Source: Ichthyophis bannanicus
Taxonomy: Eukaryota > Chordata > Amphibia > Gymnophiona > Ichthyophiidae
Assembly: GCA_033557465.1 (NCBI GenBank)
Contig: CM066033.1
Location: 1,307,053,519 to 1,307,117,518 of the forward strand
Direction of reading: 5' to 3'
DNA: 64,000 nt
The translations under genes were made by a program, and so were the position numbers. The notes under the pieces were generated by a model. That model saw only the letters and a program-made list of their open reading frames with translations, was not told where the DNA came from and made no database searches. Below, one piece after another: positions 35,701-45,547 of this stretch; within the stretch, counting starts at the first letter, position 1, and every line of letters begins with the position of its first letter.

Positions 35701-36216
35701 CAGCTAGAGTTGGACTAATGGGACAAAGACTGCATGGGAAGGCAGAATTAGAAGGGTAGAGATGGGGGATATTCCTACAGGACATATGCTTTCATATGCT
35801 GTCATGGGCTATGGCTGCTACAGGAGACTAATCACTGTGGGGCCTTACTTAGTCCCTTCATAACCTTCATGTGAGATCTCTCTTTCCAACCACAAGAACT
35901 CAGTACAATCAGATATAGATGTTAGTCAGACTTCACAAAGACTCAGGGTCCCTGTCATATGGCAAAGAACACTTGAAATGTGAGAGCCAACAACCATTAT
36001 ATTTAAAAGGAAATTTTAGAAAATAAAAAATAAAAGTTATAGGGTAAAGAGAAAATGTTTGTGAAAAGGACAAACTAGAGCCAAGTTAAAGAGGCCAGGC
36101 ACTATACCACTGAGAGAAGAAGAACAGAATAGAGAGGACTAGAAAAAACAAGAAATGACGATATGTTCTTTACAAGAATAGAATACAAATGGGATCAGCG
36201 AGAGAGGTAGGAAGAC
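32766..36216. other. Gene-free stretch between transposons
   Basis: No gene or clear element ends are visible. A block near 33200 begins 'ggggttattttcaaagctc' and may be a miniature transposon. A perfect 11-bp inverted repeat acctgatctag lies at 34468-34478 with 34499-34509, and a run of about 15 G lies near 35170. Short frames at 34635-34967 and 35107-35403 have no recognisable domain. Confidence 0.4.
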
Positions 36217-36429
36217 TTAGGGGCATGTTTACTAAAACCCCGGTAAAGTGCGGGCCCCGGTAGTGTGCGGGTGCCATATAAGGAGTGGGCGTTCCGTCCT
36301 GAAAAAGAAAAGCCAGAATTTACATATGCGCTAAGGTGCGCGGCGCCCATGTGCGCCCCACACCTTAGTGCATGAGATAGCTGCGCGGGAGGCACAAGTG
36401 GGGCGCTGAAGTAAAAGAAAAAGAGCAGA

Positions 36430-36497
36430 GCCACAGCACAATGGTTAAGATGCTGACCAATGGTGCAGGAATCAGGGGTTCAATCCCCCACTGTGCC
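36430..36497 (+). other. tRNA-like module B1, 68 nt
   Basis: GCCACAG at the 5' end pairs with CTGTGCC at the 3' end in six of seven positions. The T arm is four of five paired around the loop TTCAATC. The box-A-like sequence ATGGTTAAG lies where the D arm would be. The box B is GGTTCAATCCC. The anticodon arm is not convincing. Confidence 0.65.
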
Positions 36498-36637
36498 AAA
36501 TGAAGACAGCTGGCTGAGGTGTTAATTTATGAGGCGCAGAAATACTGGGCAGCATAAGGCGGCGCGCTGATGTTTATGGAGGCATTATAATACTGGGCGG
36601 TATAAGCAGCGCGCTGATGGGCAGAAAGAAAAGCAGA

Positions 36638-36705
36638 GCCACAGCACAATGGTTAAGGCACTTACCAATGGTGCAGGGATCAGGAGTTCAATCCCCCACA
36701 GTGCC
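36638..36705 (+). other. tRNA-like module B2
   Basis: It repeats module B1 with a few changes (agttcaatcccccacagtgcc at its 3' side). Acceptor pairing is weaker than in B1. About 140 bp of sequence related to 36540-36630 separates the modules, so module plus spacer form an irregular tandem repeat of about 210-230 bp. Confidence 0.6.
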
Positions 36706-36868
36706 CAATGGAGACAGCTGGCTGAGGCAATATTTTAGGAGGCATTTAAATGATGGGCAGCATAAGGCAGCACGCTGATGGGCATAAGGCGGCGAGCTAA
36801 TGTTTTAGCAGGCTTTCTAATATTGGGCGGCATAAGGCGGCGCGCTGATGTGCAATCACAGGAACAGA

Positions 36869-36936
36869 ACCACAGCACAATGGTTAAGACACTGACCTAT
36901 GGTGCAGGGGTCAGGGGTTCAATCCCCAAAGTGCCC
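36869..36936 (+). other. tRNA-like module B3
   Basis: The same pattern again: ACCACAGCACAATGGTTAAG, then GGGGTTCAATCCCC. It is followed, as in B1 and B2, by a 'gctggctgagg' phrase. Confidence 0.6.
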
Positions 36937-37257
36937 AATGAACAAAGCTGGCTGAGGCATAACATGTTATGGGGAAGATTACTTTAGGAGGCATTTTATT
37001 CATATTTTAATTATCACTACTAGCAAACGCACTCTCAAAGCGTGTTAACATAAGGCGCCCTATAAGGCACATTTTAAAGTGCACTGTCAGCCAAGGCACC
37101 CTAGAATGTTGCTTATAGGGCGCTTTAGAGGGTGCCGTATGAGGTACCGCAAGGTCAGTGTACTGTTTTTTATGGCAGCACTGTGCAGTTTAAGCATAGT
37201 ATGAAATGAAATGGAATGAAAAGCATATGTAGGTGCGCTGACAGGCAAGGAGGAGCA

Positions 37258-37326
37258 GCAGTGGAGCACAATGGTTAAGGCACTGACTGCTGATACAGGG
37301 GTCATGAGTTTGCTCCCCAGTGTGCC
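37258..37326 (+). other. tRNA-like module B4, diverged
   Basis: GCAGTGGAGCACAATGGTTA and 'cactgactgc' are kept, but box B is degraded to 'gagtttgctcccc'. It is the counterpart of the minus-strand module at 53431-53507 in element C. Confidence 0.5.
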
Positions 37327-38713
37327 TAATACATAAGGCTGGCTGTGGCATCAGCTTTGCATTGTACATATTTTGTCCTGCAGCACTTTATTTTTATGTT
37401 ATTAATTGCTGCCAGCAAACACGCCCTCACATGCCGTAATTGAAGGTGCAGTATAAGGCACCCTATAAGGCACTCCATAGGGCACATTATAAATTGCACT
37501 GTCCGCCACAGCACCCTAAAATGTCCCCTATAGGGCACCCTATAGGTTGCGTCACAGGATAATGTATAGTGCACCTTATATGGACGGGAACCATAAGGTG
37601 CCCTATAGGGCGCCCTATAAAGCACCCTCAGAGGCACCTTATGGGTACAGTACGCTGAGGGTGTTTTTGCTGGCATCAAAATATGTACATTAACAAAAGA
37701 TAATGCGTTGGACAACCCTATCAAATAACCCCACTGTGGGCTACAGCTCTATAGCTGCTAACAAGCCCCTGGCTGGCTGCAGAGAGCATGCACGTCACCA
37801 CACAGACAGTCTGCTGTGGTCACCAGGATAGGGTTAGCCCACCCATACCCATGATGCACTGCACATGCAAATCAGCTGTCCACAGCTTAACACAAGATGG
37901 GCAATGCACCCCCACAGCACCTCGGCCTGGTAGAGGGAAGTGACCATGTGCACCCACACACCACCTCGGCCTGGTAGGGGGTACTGACGGTGTGTTTTAC
38001 TGGCACAGAGTAGCTACACACCGTCACATTGTGCGGGTACTGTGCTCACCCTGAGGGTGCGGTGAGGCACCCAGGACCAGGTCCACAACACCTACAATGG
38101 CTGAAAGAGGCCATGCTGGAGGTCCAAAGCAGTATTAATGTGTGTGATAGGTAGCTTCTGCACAAACACCTTGGATATCTCTGCTTTAGTCAGGTGTAGC
38201 CCCCATGGACCCCCAGGTGGGCCATGCACCACCACCCCAGGGCCGAGGGTGGCAAACAGGGCCTCCCATCAATAGATCCACATTCTACCTCCCTGCAAAG
38301 GTGGCAGTAGAGGGGACCATCAACCCCAGTCCTGCTAAGGAACAGACACCCCAGAGGGCAGATCAATGCAGTTCTATACACATCCATAACACAATAGCAG
38401 ACAGACATTAGGCCTGGATATGGTGAGCTGCACCCCACCACTATCTGATATTCTCCTGCAGCAAGTCATCAGCCACTGCACCCTGCAAGCTGCTCCATCA
38501 AGACACATACCAGCTGCAAACAGTGTGCTAGTTAGTCCACAGTGCATGCTCCCAGTGGAGATGCATGCACCCAAAACTGGGATGTCAGCATACACAGCAA
38601 GCAGATAAATCAGTGACTACGCCCCAAAAGAAAACCCATATCTATCACATGAGAGAAATACTATATAGCACTATGGGGGTGCCTAGCCATGCTGTGGTCA
38701 CTGCACAGTCAGG

Positions 38714-39169
38714 GTGAGAGTGATCTCTCAGCAGGACATACTGAGGTCACCCTGTCTGTGTAGGTGGTGGCCGGGCACTACAATGTCCCAGTCAGTGCCC
38801 TATGCCCTGTGCAGATGCACCCTGGCAAGGCCACCCTGTCCGGCCTATTCCAATGGTACCTTGCTCCTCATTATGCACATTGGCAGCCCAATACTGGCAA
38901 CATTGCTGGCAGTGTGGGCTGTGGAAGATGTTTGCAGCCACCACACACTGGATAGACAGACAGCCACCCCCACACCTATGCCAGCATTGTGCTACTATAG
39001 AGGAGTCCAGCAGCCATACCCACCACACCAGTCCTGGGCACAGTACAGGCTTGGATATGGTACGCAATACTGTTGGGGGTCACTCCCCAGGGTGGTAAAC
39101 ACTGTCAGAGACCAGACCTGCAGCGCACACCGCAGACATCACAATGATTGTTATGGTGGAGATCAATGA
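38714..39169 (+). CDS. Hypothetical 151-codon frame of element B
   Basis: Opens MRVISQQDILRSPCLCRWW and ends at 39169. Shorter versions of the same frame occur in element A (minus, 14103-14432) and element C (minus, 51794-52033), each cut by a stop. The protein is rich in Cys, His, Trp and Pro. It has no recognisable Harbinger nuclease, Myb/SANT or other domain. It may be a remnant of a transposon protein or a chance frame preserved because the copies are related. Confidence 0.25.
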   Translation: MRVISQQDILRSPCLCRWWPGTTMSQSVPYALCRCTLARPPCPAYSNGTLLLIMHIGSPILATLLAVWAVEDVCSHHTLDRQTATPTPMPALCYYRGVQQPYPPHQSWAQYRLGYGTQYCWGSLPRVVNTVRDQTCSAHRRHHNDCYGGDQ

Positions 39170-39192
39170 GCAAAATGTGCTTAACGTAGGGA

Positions 39193-39606
39193 TTGATATC
39201 TGCCAGTTATCATGGGCAACGTTTGATAGCTGTGTACCATATACCCAGGTGTAGGGTGGCATTGCTAAGGTATGCAACTGCTAGTATTGGGAGATACAGG
39301 CAGGGCCCAATGTCCTGCCTCTCCAGGAGGCATTGGCCAATGGGGCCTGGGTGTGTGTGTGTGGGTGTGGGTGTGTCTGGCCCTGTTGGCTGCTGCTTTA
39401 CGGCAGAGTTCCCCAACTCCAGTCCTGGTGTTCCAACCACTGTTTGGGTTTTTATGCTGTCCCTCATAAATATGCATGAGCTACATCAGCATACCATGGG
39501 GGTGGTGCATAGATATGCAGCACAGGCATCTTTATTAGAGGCAGCAGGGATCCTGAATGGTGTGGGGCCCTCCAGGACTGCATTTGGGAGACTCTGCTCT
39601 AGGTAA
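39193..39606 (+). CDS. Hypothetical 137-codon frame of element B
   Basis: Begins MISASYHGQRLIAVYHIPRC. Related frames start the same way in element A (minus, 13692-13952) and resemble the frame in element C (minus, 50475-50852). It lies 23 bp after the previous frame, in another phase. No domain is recognised, and coding status is doubtful. Confidence 0.2.
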   Translation: MISASYHGQRLIAVYHIPRCRVALLRYATASIGRYRQGPMSCLSRRHWPMGPGCVCVGVGVSGPVGCCFTAEFPNSSPGVPTTVWVFMLSLINMHELHQHTMGVVHRYAAQASLLEAAGILNGVGPSRTAFGRLCSR

Positions 39607-39724
39607 TGCGGCTGTTTATGGTGTCTGTGTTTGGTGTGGTAAAATATAGGCGTATGTTCTCAGCAATAAAGGTTTGTCCTTACTATCACGGTTTAGTTGT
39701 AGGAAAAATATGTGGACTGGATTG

Positions 39725-39810
39725 GCAGTAGCCCCAGCTGGGCTTTGAACCTGTGACCTTCTGTTCCTGCACACACTGTCTGTGTGCACTGCACCACCGT
39801 GTTGCCACAG
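39725..39810 (-). other. tRNA-like module in element B
   Basis: On the minus strand it reads 'tggtgcagtgcacac' and then AGGTTCAAAGCCCAGCTGGGGCT, where a box-B-like element is seen with one or two changes. It is the partner of the modules at 13351 and 50262. Confidence 0.45.
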
Positions 39811-40050
39811 ATATGCTGTGTTCCCTGGGGAGTCCATGACTGTACATCCGACAGAGCCTGTCTGTTGCGGTGGACTGTGCCAGCCTGCACAGGCCTAGGC
39901 CACTGTCTGCTGTGGTTTGCAGCCACTGCCCCCTCCACCACCTGTACCCTTCCGCCAACATGCAGACATGTCCCTATCAGGGAAAAAGCATATGACCTGA
40001 TTGAGTTGTGGCACTCCAGGACTGAATTTGGGGGACTCGGCTGTAGGTAA

Positions 40051-40240
40051 AGCACAGTTACTTACCTGTAACAGGTGATCTCTGGGAACAGCAGGAATTA
40101 GTCCTCACATATGGGTACGTCAGTACCGACGGAGCCTGCGCGAGAAAGCTCCCCAGCTTCCCAGAAAGAAAGCTTTTGGGAGCCTCCCACAGCACATGCG
40201 CGCTGCCTTCCCGCCTTTCCTAACCAACTCTCCTCAGTTC
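40051..40240. repeat. DIRS left terminal repeat with outer extension
   Basis: The section 40078-40240 is the inverted partner of 45548-45712 with only a few differences, including 'aagctccccagcttccca' and 'aactctcctcagtt'. The extra 27 bp at 40051-40077 (AGCACAGTTACTTACCTG...) has no partner in the right repeat but is matched in the internal complementary region. Confidence 0.9.
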
Positions 40241-40320
40241 GAGTTTAAAGCTGAGACAATAGAGCGAGAGAGGAAAGGAAAGAAAGAGAGAGATACAACT
40301 CCTAGGGGAGGTGGGAGGGT

Positions 40321-40418
40321 TGTGAGGACTAATTCCTGCTGTTCCCAGAGATCACCTGTTACAGGTAAGTAACTGTGCTATCTCCAGGAACAAGCAGGAA
40401 TGAGTCCTCACATATGGG
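40321..40418. repeat. DIRS internal complementary region
   Basis: Bases 40321-40379 are the complement of 40051-40109. Bases from 40380 on (ATCTCCAGGAACAAGCAGG...) are the complement of the last ~39 bases of the element, apart from single-base differences. The two halves abut exactly, so the region is a template of the circle junction used in DIRS replication (family knowledge). Confidence 0.95.
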
Positions 40419-40547
40419 GACTCCCTAGCTAAGATGCCTGGGAGATCCCCAAGGGTATGAGACCCTGAAAGGTTCCTCGTCTTCCTATGGATCTCAGGCA
40501 TCCATTAAGGGACGGAGGGCAGGAGTTGTTTAAGAATGGAACAGGTG

Positions 40548-43403
40548 TCAGAGGACAGCCTGACCAAACAAGGCATCCCGGCGGGAGTCCTTGTCCAAAC
40601 AGTAATGGGCTGTGAAGGTATGAACCGAGGCCCAGGTGGCTGCTCGACAGATCTGGTCGATGGACACAGAATGAAGATGAGCCATAGAGGCGGCCATGGC
40701 CCTCACATTGTGAGCTGTGACATGGCCCTCCAGAGAAAGGTTCTTACTCTGGTAAGCAAAAGAAATACACTGAGCAATCCAATTGGACAGTGTTCTCTTA
40801 GAGACTGGAAGTCCTAAATGAGAAGGATCAAAAGCAACAAAAAGCGTGGAAGACTTTCTATGTTGCTGTGTCCTGTGCAAGTAAAAAGCAAGAGCTCTTT
40901 TACAATCTAGATTATGAAGGTTCCTCTCTGCACTGGATGCATGAGGAGCTGGAAAAAAGACAGGTAAATATACCTCTTGATTAAGATGAAAAGGTGAGAC
41001 CACTTTAGGCATAAAGTGAGGATTTGTCCTAAGGACTACCTTATCATGATGGAACCTTGTATAAGGTGGATTAGCCACTAAGGCCTGCAGTTCACTGATG
41101 CGGCGAGCAGAAGTGACTGCAATAAGGAAAATAACCTTCCATGAAAGAAATTTCAAGGAGGTAGTGGCTAAGGGTTCAAAAGGTGGCTTCATAAGCTGAC
41201 CAAGAACCAAGTTTAAGTCCCATGCCACCGGAGGAGGTCGAATGGGAGGTTTTGTTAAAGTTAGGCCTCTCATAAATCTTGCAATAAGAGGATGAGAGGA
41301 GATAGGTTGTCCATTGAGAGGCTTAAGGGATGCTGCAATAGCACTCAAATGGACCCTTACTGAATTTGTTTTAAGGCCTGCATTGGAGAGATGCAGGAGA
41401 TATTCCAATAGAGAATTCACAGGAAGTGCCAGAGGGTCAAGACCCTTTTGAGCACACCAAATGGAAAATCTTTTCCACTTAAAAGCATAGGAACGTCTAG
41501 TGGAAGGTTTTCTGGAAGCATGGAGGATATCCTTCACTTGCTGAGAAAGATTGAAGTCTTGAAGGTCTAGACCTTCAGTAACCAAGCTCTGAGGTGAAGG
41601 GACTTGGGATTTGGATGCCACAAAGTCCCTTCCTCCTGGGACAGAAGGTCTGGCGCAGCTCCCAAGTCCAGGGAGGGGGCTTGGGAGAGATGCAGAAGTA
41701 GAGGGTACCACACTTGGCGTGGCCAGCGTGGAGCTATGAGGATCATAGATCCTTGATCCCTCTGGAGTTTGAACAGAGTCTTGGGAATCAAAGGAATGGG
41801 TGGAAAGGCATACAGGAAGCCCTGACCCCAATGAAGGAGGAAGGCATCCTTGGCCTGAACTCCCTGACACGGAATTCTGGAACAGAACCGGGGAAGTTTG
41901 GCATTCCACGGACTTGCAAAGAGGTCTATGTCCGGGGTTCCCCATTCCTGGAAGATTCTGAGTACCTGATCCATGTGCAGGGACCATTCGTGTGGAAGCA
42001 GAACTCGACTGAGTCTGTCTGCCCAAGAGTTTTGGATTCCTGGGAGGTATACTGCCAGGAGATGGATTTGATGCTCTCTGGCGAAGGCCCATAATCTTAG
42101 AGCTTCGTTGCAAAGCGACAGAGAGCCAGTTCCTCCTTGCTTGTTTATGTAAAACATGGCTACTTGATTGTCCGTGTGAATGAGGACTGTCTTGTAGCTG
42201 AGGAGGGTATGAAAGACCTTGAGAGCTAGGAATACTGCTCGAAGTTCCAAGTGGTTGATATGAAGAGAGGTCTCCTGTGGGGACCAAATGCCTTGGGTGG
42301 AGAGGTCTTGTAGATGAGCTCCCCAACCTGTTTGGGAGGCATCTGTTGTGAAGGTTGCCTGGGGCAACAAAGGTTGGAAGGGGGACCCCAGCAACAGATT
42401 TTGAGTGGACATCCACCATTGGAGAGACCAAAAGAGACGTTTGGAGGTTGCTATTTGGTCTGAGAGAGCTCCTGAAGCTTGAGTCCACTGGGTGGACAAA
42501 GTCCATTGAGCTGCTCTCATGTGTAGGCGAGCATAGGGTACCACATGGACTGTGGAAGCCATATGGCCTAGCAGCTGTAGCATCTCCCTGGCAGTTAAAT
42601 GGCTCTTTGACTGAATCTGGGAGGCTAACTGCACTAGACGTTGACAACGGGCCTGAGGAAGGTAGGCCCTTGCAGAAGTGGTGTCCAACCAGGCCCCTAT
42701 GAATTCCAGGGACTGAGTAGGGGTGAGCTGGGATTTTGGGAGGTTTACCACAAGTCCCAGGTATTGCAGAATGCGCCTGGTGCGGTTCAGGGAGATCTGA
42801 GCCTCTGACTGGGTTGGAGCTCGGATGAGCCAGTCGTCCAGGTATGGGAAGACAAATATTCCCAGAGTGCGTAGAAATGTAGCAACTATTGCCATGCATT
42901 TGGTGAACACTCTTGGAGCAGAGGCTAGACCGAAAGGATGCACTCTGTATTGGTAATGTTTTCCCTGGAACAGAAAACGTAGGAATTTTCTGTGAGATGG
43001 ATGGATGAGGACATGAGTGTACGCATCCTTGAGATCTAGAGAACAAAGCCAATCCTGACTCTGCAGGTATGGAAGGAGAGTGCCTAGAGAAAGCATCTTG
43101 AACTTCTCCTTGCATAGGAATTTGTTCAATTCTCTGAGATCTAGAATGTGTCTCTATCCCCCTGTTTTCTTTGGAATGAGAAAATAGGGGGAGTAAAACC
43201 CTGACCCCTGTTGAAGAAGAGGAACTTCTTCTATGGCCCCCTGGGCCAGAAGGGTAGTCACCTCCTGATCCAGAAGGTCGAGGAGAGATGTGGGAGAATT
43301 GAAGTGTCTCACCATGGTGTAGGGAGGAAGGTCTGAGAAATGAAGTTTGTAGCCCTCTCTTATGATAGAGAGGGTCCACTGCTCTGATGTGATTTGCTCC
43401 CAT
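40548..43403 (-). CDS. DIRS tyrosine recombinase, 951-codon open frame
   Basis: The recombinase domain occupies about the last 350 residues: an N-terminal core-binding part with 'STRRSYAFKWKRFSIWC', then TSARRISELQAL (catalytic Arg), TAHNVRAMAA (His-x-x-Arg), ATWASVHTF (Trp/His) and HYCLD (probable nucleophile Tyr). It would cut and join the circular DNA intermediate to the target. The frame stays open upstream for about 600 codons, overlapping the reverse-transcriptase frame in another phase. Such overlap is a feature of DIRS elements. Whether translation starts at 43403 is unknown; a start closer to the domain is possible. This is the longest open frame in the window. Confidence 0.85.
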   Translation of the reverse strand: MGANHIRAVDPLYHKRGLQTSFLRPSSLHHGETLQFSHISPRPSGSGGDYPSGPGGHRRSSSSSTGVRVLLPLFSHSKENRGIETHSRSQRIEQIPMQGEVQDAFSRHSPSIPAESGLALFSRSQGCVHSCPHPSISQKIPTFSVPGKTLPIQSASFRSSLCSKSVHQMHGNSCYISTHSGNICLPIPGRLAHPSSNPVRGSDLPEPHQAHSAIPGTCGKPPKIPAHPYSVPGIHRGLVGHHFCKGLPSSGPLSTSSAVSLPDSVKEPFNCQGDATAARPYGFHSPCGTLCSPTHESSSMDFVHPVDSSFRSSLRPNSNLQTSLLVSPMVDVHSKSVAGVPLPTFVAPGNLHNRCLPNRLGSSSTRPLHPRHLVPTGDLSSYQPLGTSSSIPSSQGLSYPPQLQDSPHSHGQSSSHVLHKQARRNWLSVALQRSSKIMGLRQRASNPSPGSIPPRNPKLLGRQTQSSSASTRMVPAHGSGTQNLPGMGNPGHRPLCKSVECQTSPVLFQNSVSGSSGQGCLPPSLGSGLPVCLSTHSFDSQDSVQTPEGSRIYDPHSSTLATPSVVPSTSASLPSPLPGLGSCARPSVPGGRDFVASKSQVPSPQSLVTEGLDLQDFNLSQQVKDILHASRKPSTRRSYAFKWKRFSIWCAQKGLDPLALPVNSLLEYLLHLSNAGLKTNSVRVHLSAIAASLKPLNGQPISSHPLIARFMRGLTLTKPPIRPPPVAWDLNLVLGQLMKPPFEPLATTSLKFLSWKVIFLIAVTSARRISELQALVANPPYTRFHHDKVVLRTNPHFMPKVVSPFHLNQEVYLPVFFPAPHASSAERNLHNLDCKRALAFYLHRTQQHRKSSTLFVAFDPSHLGLPVSKRTLSNWIAQCISFAYQSKNLSLEGHVTAHNVRAMAASMAHLHSVSIDQICRAATWASVHTFTAHYCLDKDSRRDALFGQAVL

Positions 43404-43717
43404 CTGGGAGCAAAATGAGCTAACCTTCCTGGAATGGTGAGAGGTTCTGGCTGTTGTAGAGCCAGAAAGGTTAAGTTCTCTAGTATCAAGTCAAAAACCC
43501 TGAGGGGGTTGGGACTGCTGAGTTGTAGCAGCCCCTGCAGGTTTAGGCCTGGCTTGTTTAGGTTGCTGACGCTTAGTAGCAAAGCGACCTGTAGAAGATT
43601 GTTGGCCAGAAGTGGAAGGAAATCTGCTCCTTTTGTAAAAAGGCTTTTTGAAAGACTTTTTCTTGGCTGGAATGGAAGTTGACTTAGAAAGTCTATCCAG
43701 AGCAGAATTCTCTGCAT
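41567..43717 (-). pseudogene. DIRS reverse transcriptase / RNase H / methyltransferase-like frame, one stop
   Basis: The frame has an upstream part (43717-43154) ending PKKTGG, then TAG where the related elements usually have Trp, and then an open part to 41567. Reverse transcriptase motifs are SLDLKDAYTHVLIHP (motif A), FGLASAPRVFTK and YLDDWL (catalytic Asp pair, about 42829-42846). RNase H is seen as TTDASQTGWGAHL, INHLELRAV, IHTDNQVAMFYINKQGG and WADRLSR. A downstream region with 'DIDLFASPWNAKLPRFCSR' and 'FAPPIPLIP'-like sequence (read as AFPPIPLIP) matches the segment called methyltransferase-like in DIRS elements. One nonsense change therefore separates it from an open frame. Confidence 0.85.
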
Positions 43718-45333
43718 CCATTTGAGTGGCTTTTATTTGCCACTCTTTGCCAAAGAGATTTTCACCCGTACAGGGCAGATTTCCTAAGCCATCCTGAACC
43801 CAGGGTTCTAGATCAGAAGCCTGGAGCCAAGCAATTCTGCGAGCAGCTATGGCAATGCCTGAGGCTCTGCTGGCACCCTCAAAGGAATCAAAGGCTGCCC
43901 TGTTGGAAAACTTTGAAATATCTTGAGTATGCTTAAGCCAAAGGAGGAATTCATCCCTTCTATCCTCTGGAATAAAAAGGGAGACAGTTGTGCAGCTTTT
44001 GTGCAACTTCCTTTAGAAACATACCCATATAAAGGCTATATGAGTTGATTCTGGCAATAAGCATACTGGCTTGGAAGATTTTCCTACCAAAAGCATCCAA
44101 GGTCCTGCATTCTCTTCCTGGGGGAGCAGAAGAGTGTCTTTTGGTACTCTTTATCCTTTTCATAGCTGACTGCATCACAATGGAGTGGTGAGGAAGCTGA
44201 GTTTTCTGAAATCCAGGACAAGGAGGGACACGGTACATAGTGTCCAATCTGCGAGAATGAGGAGAAAGGGTGAGAGGAGTCTCCCATAAGTCAATCATAT
44301 GTTCATGAAGAATTTCATGAATTGGCAAGGTGACTGCCTCTCTGGGAGCCTTAGAGCATCCTAAAATATCAAATTTTTTTGCTCTAGGCTCTGCTTCAGA
44401 GGTTACTGAAATAGAGAGTCCTTTAGCCATTTCTATTATGAAGTCTTGAAAGGACAAATCCTCTGGAGGAGACATTCTCCTTTTTGGAGAAGTAGGCTTC
44501 TCAGGAAGGGTAATGGATACTTCGGGAGACTCATCTGATGAATCAGAATCATCAGAGGAATCGAAGTATCGTCTGTCCCCTTCCAATGATCGATACGCGT
44601 ATCGATCGGTACCGACATCGGGCGTCCCCGGTACCGGATCGGTACCGAGAGATAGCCCTGGACAAGGAACCTGAGTCGGTATCCTGACCGATGTCGATGC
44701 AGTCGGTACCGGTATCGGTATTGGTACCGGTACCGGCGCCGGTACCGACAATGGGACTCGTTGCGGTACCGACGGCGTCGCAGCTTGAATAAAAGCCATT
44801 ATAGCCTGCTGCATGGATTGCACAGTGTGATCCATGGACGCCACGACTGCCTGGATGTCGGTACCGGGAGATTGTGCCGGTACCCCAGAGCAGTCTAACA
44901 GGTGATCGGTCGAGGCCGTGCCATCGATGTCAACCTGTAACCCCATAGGAGGAGCTTTGGAAGCCGGAGCTTCCCACCGGGGTTGTTTGGCTGGGGTAGG
45001 ATCCTCAAGGGCAAGCCCGGAGGCATCTTGATGCTGAGAGGGAGATTTGCCCTTCAAGGACCTGCTAGGTTTATGTTTGGTTACCTGAGACCCATCAGAA
45101 GAGGAAGACCTGGAAGATGTCGATGCCACCGCCGGTGCATCCGTGGGAAACAGCACATGGAGCTTGGCTGCTCGATTCTGTAACCCTCTTTTAGACATTA
45201 TGGAGCAGGACTGGCAATCCAGAATGGAGTGTTCAGGACCCAAACATTTAAGACACCATTCATGGGTATCTGTAACAGAAATTGTACCGCTACACTTAGT
45301 GCATTTTTTTAACCCGGAGGCTGGTTTTTCCAT
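43491..45333 (-). pseudogene. DIRS gag-like protein, frameshifted
   Basis: The ATG at 45331-45333 (MEKPASGLKKCTKCSG) is chosen because it opens a Cys-pair region (CTKC...WCLKCLG..C..C) seen at the start of DIRS gag proteins. The longer frame from 45471 passes through a poly-T tract on the plus strand and looks untranslated. A central part is rich in alternating Val-Pro/Ile-Pro dipeptides and an Asp/Ser-rich acidic run (DSSDDSDSSDES). Near 43985 the phase shifts, after 'KLHNCL'. The C-terminal part continues in the other phase with 'PEDRRDEFLLWLKHTQDISK' and a basic tail (KKKSFKKPFYKRSRF). Confidence 0.8.
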
Positions 45334-45547
45334 GAGGGAAAAATTTTCTTGTGGGCCTGTAGGCCTAAGAAGAAAAATACACCAAGTGAGGAAAAGTATA
45401 ATTTTTTTTTTTTTTTTTTGAAAGAAAAGACCGGCAGTACCGGTCTGGCGTTGGGAAAGGCAGACAGGCAACCAAAGAAATAAATTAAAATAAAGAACTT
45501 CTTCAGCGGTGACAGGAACACGACCTGCTGGCTCTGCGGAAAAAGAA

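Noticed and set aside
36430..36497. A genuine tRNA gene
   Set aside because: The acceptor and T arms are fair but the anticodon arm is not convincing, the length is only 68 nt, and several copies are embedded in transposons. I annotate it as tRNA-like.
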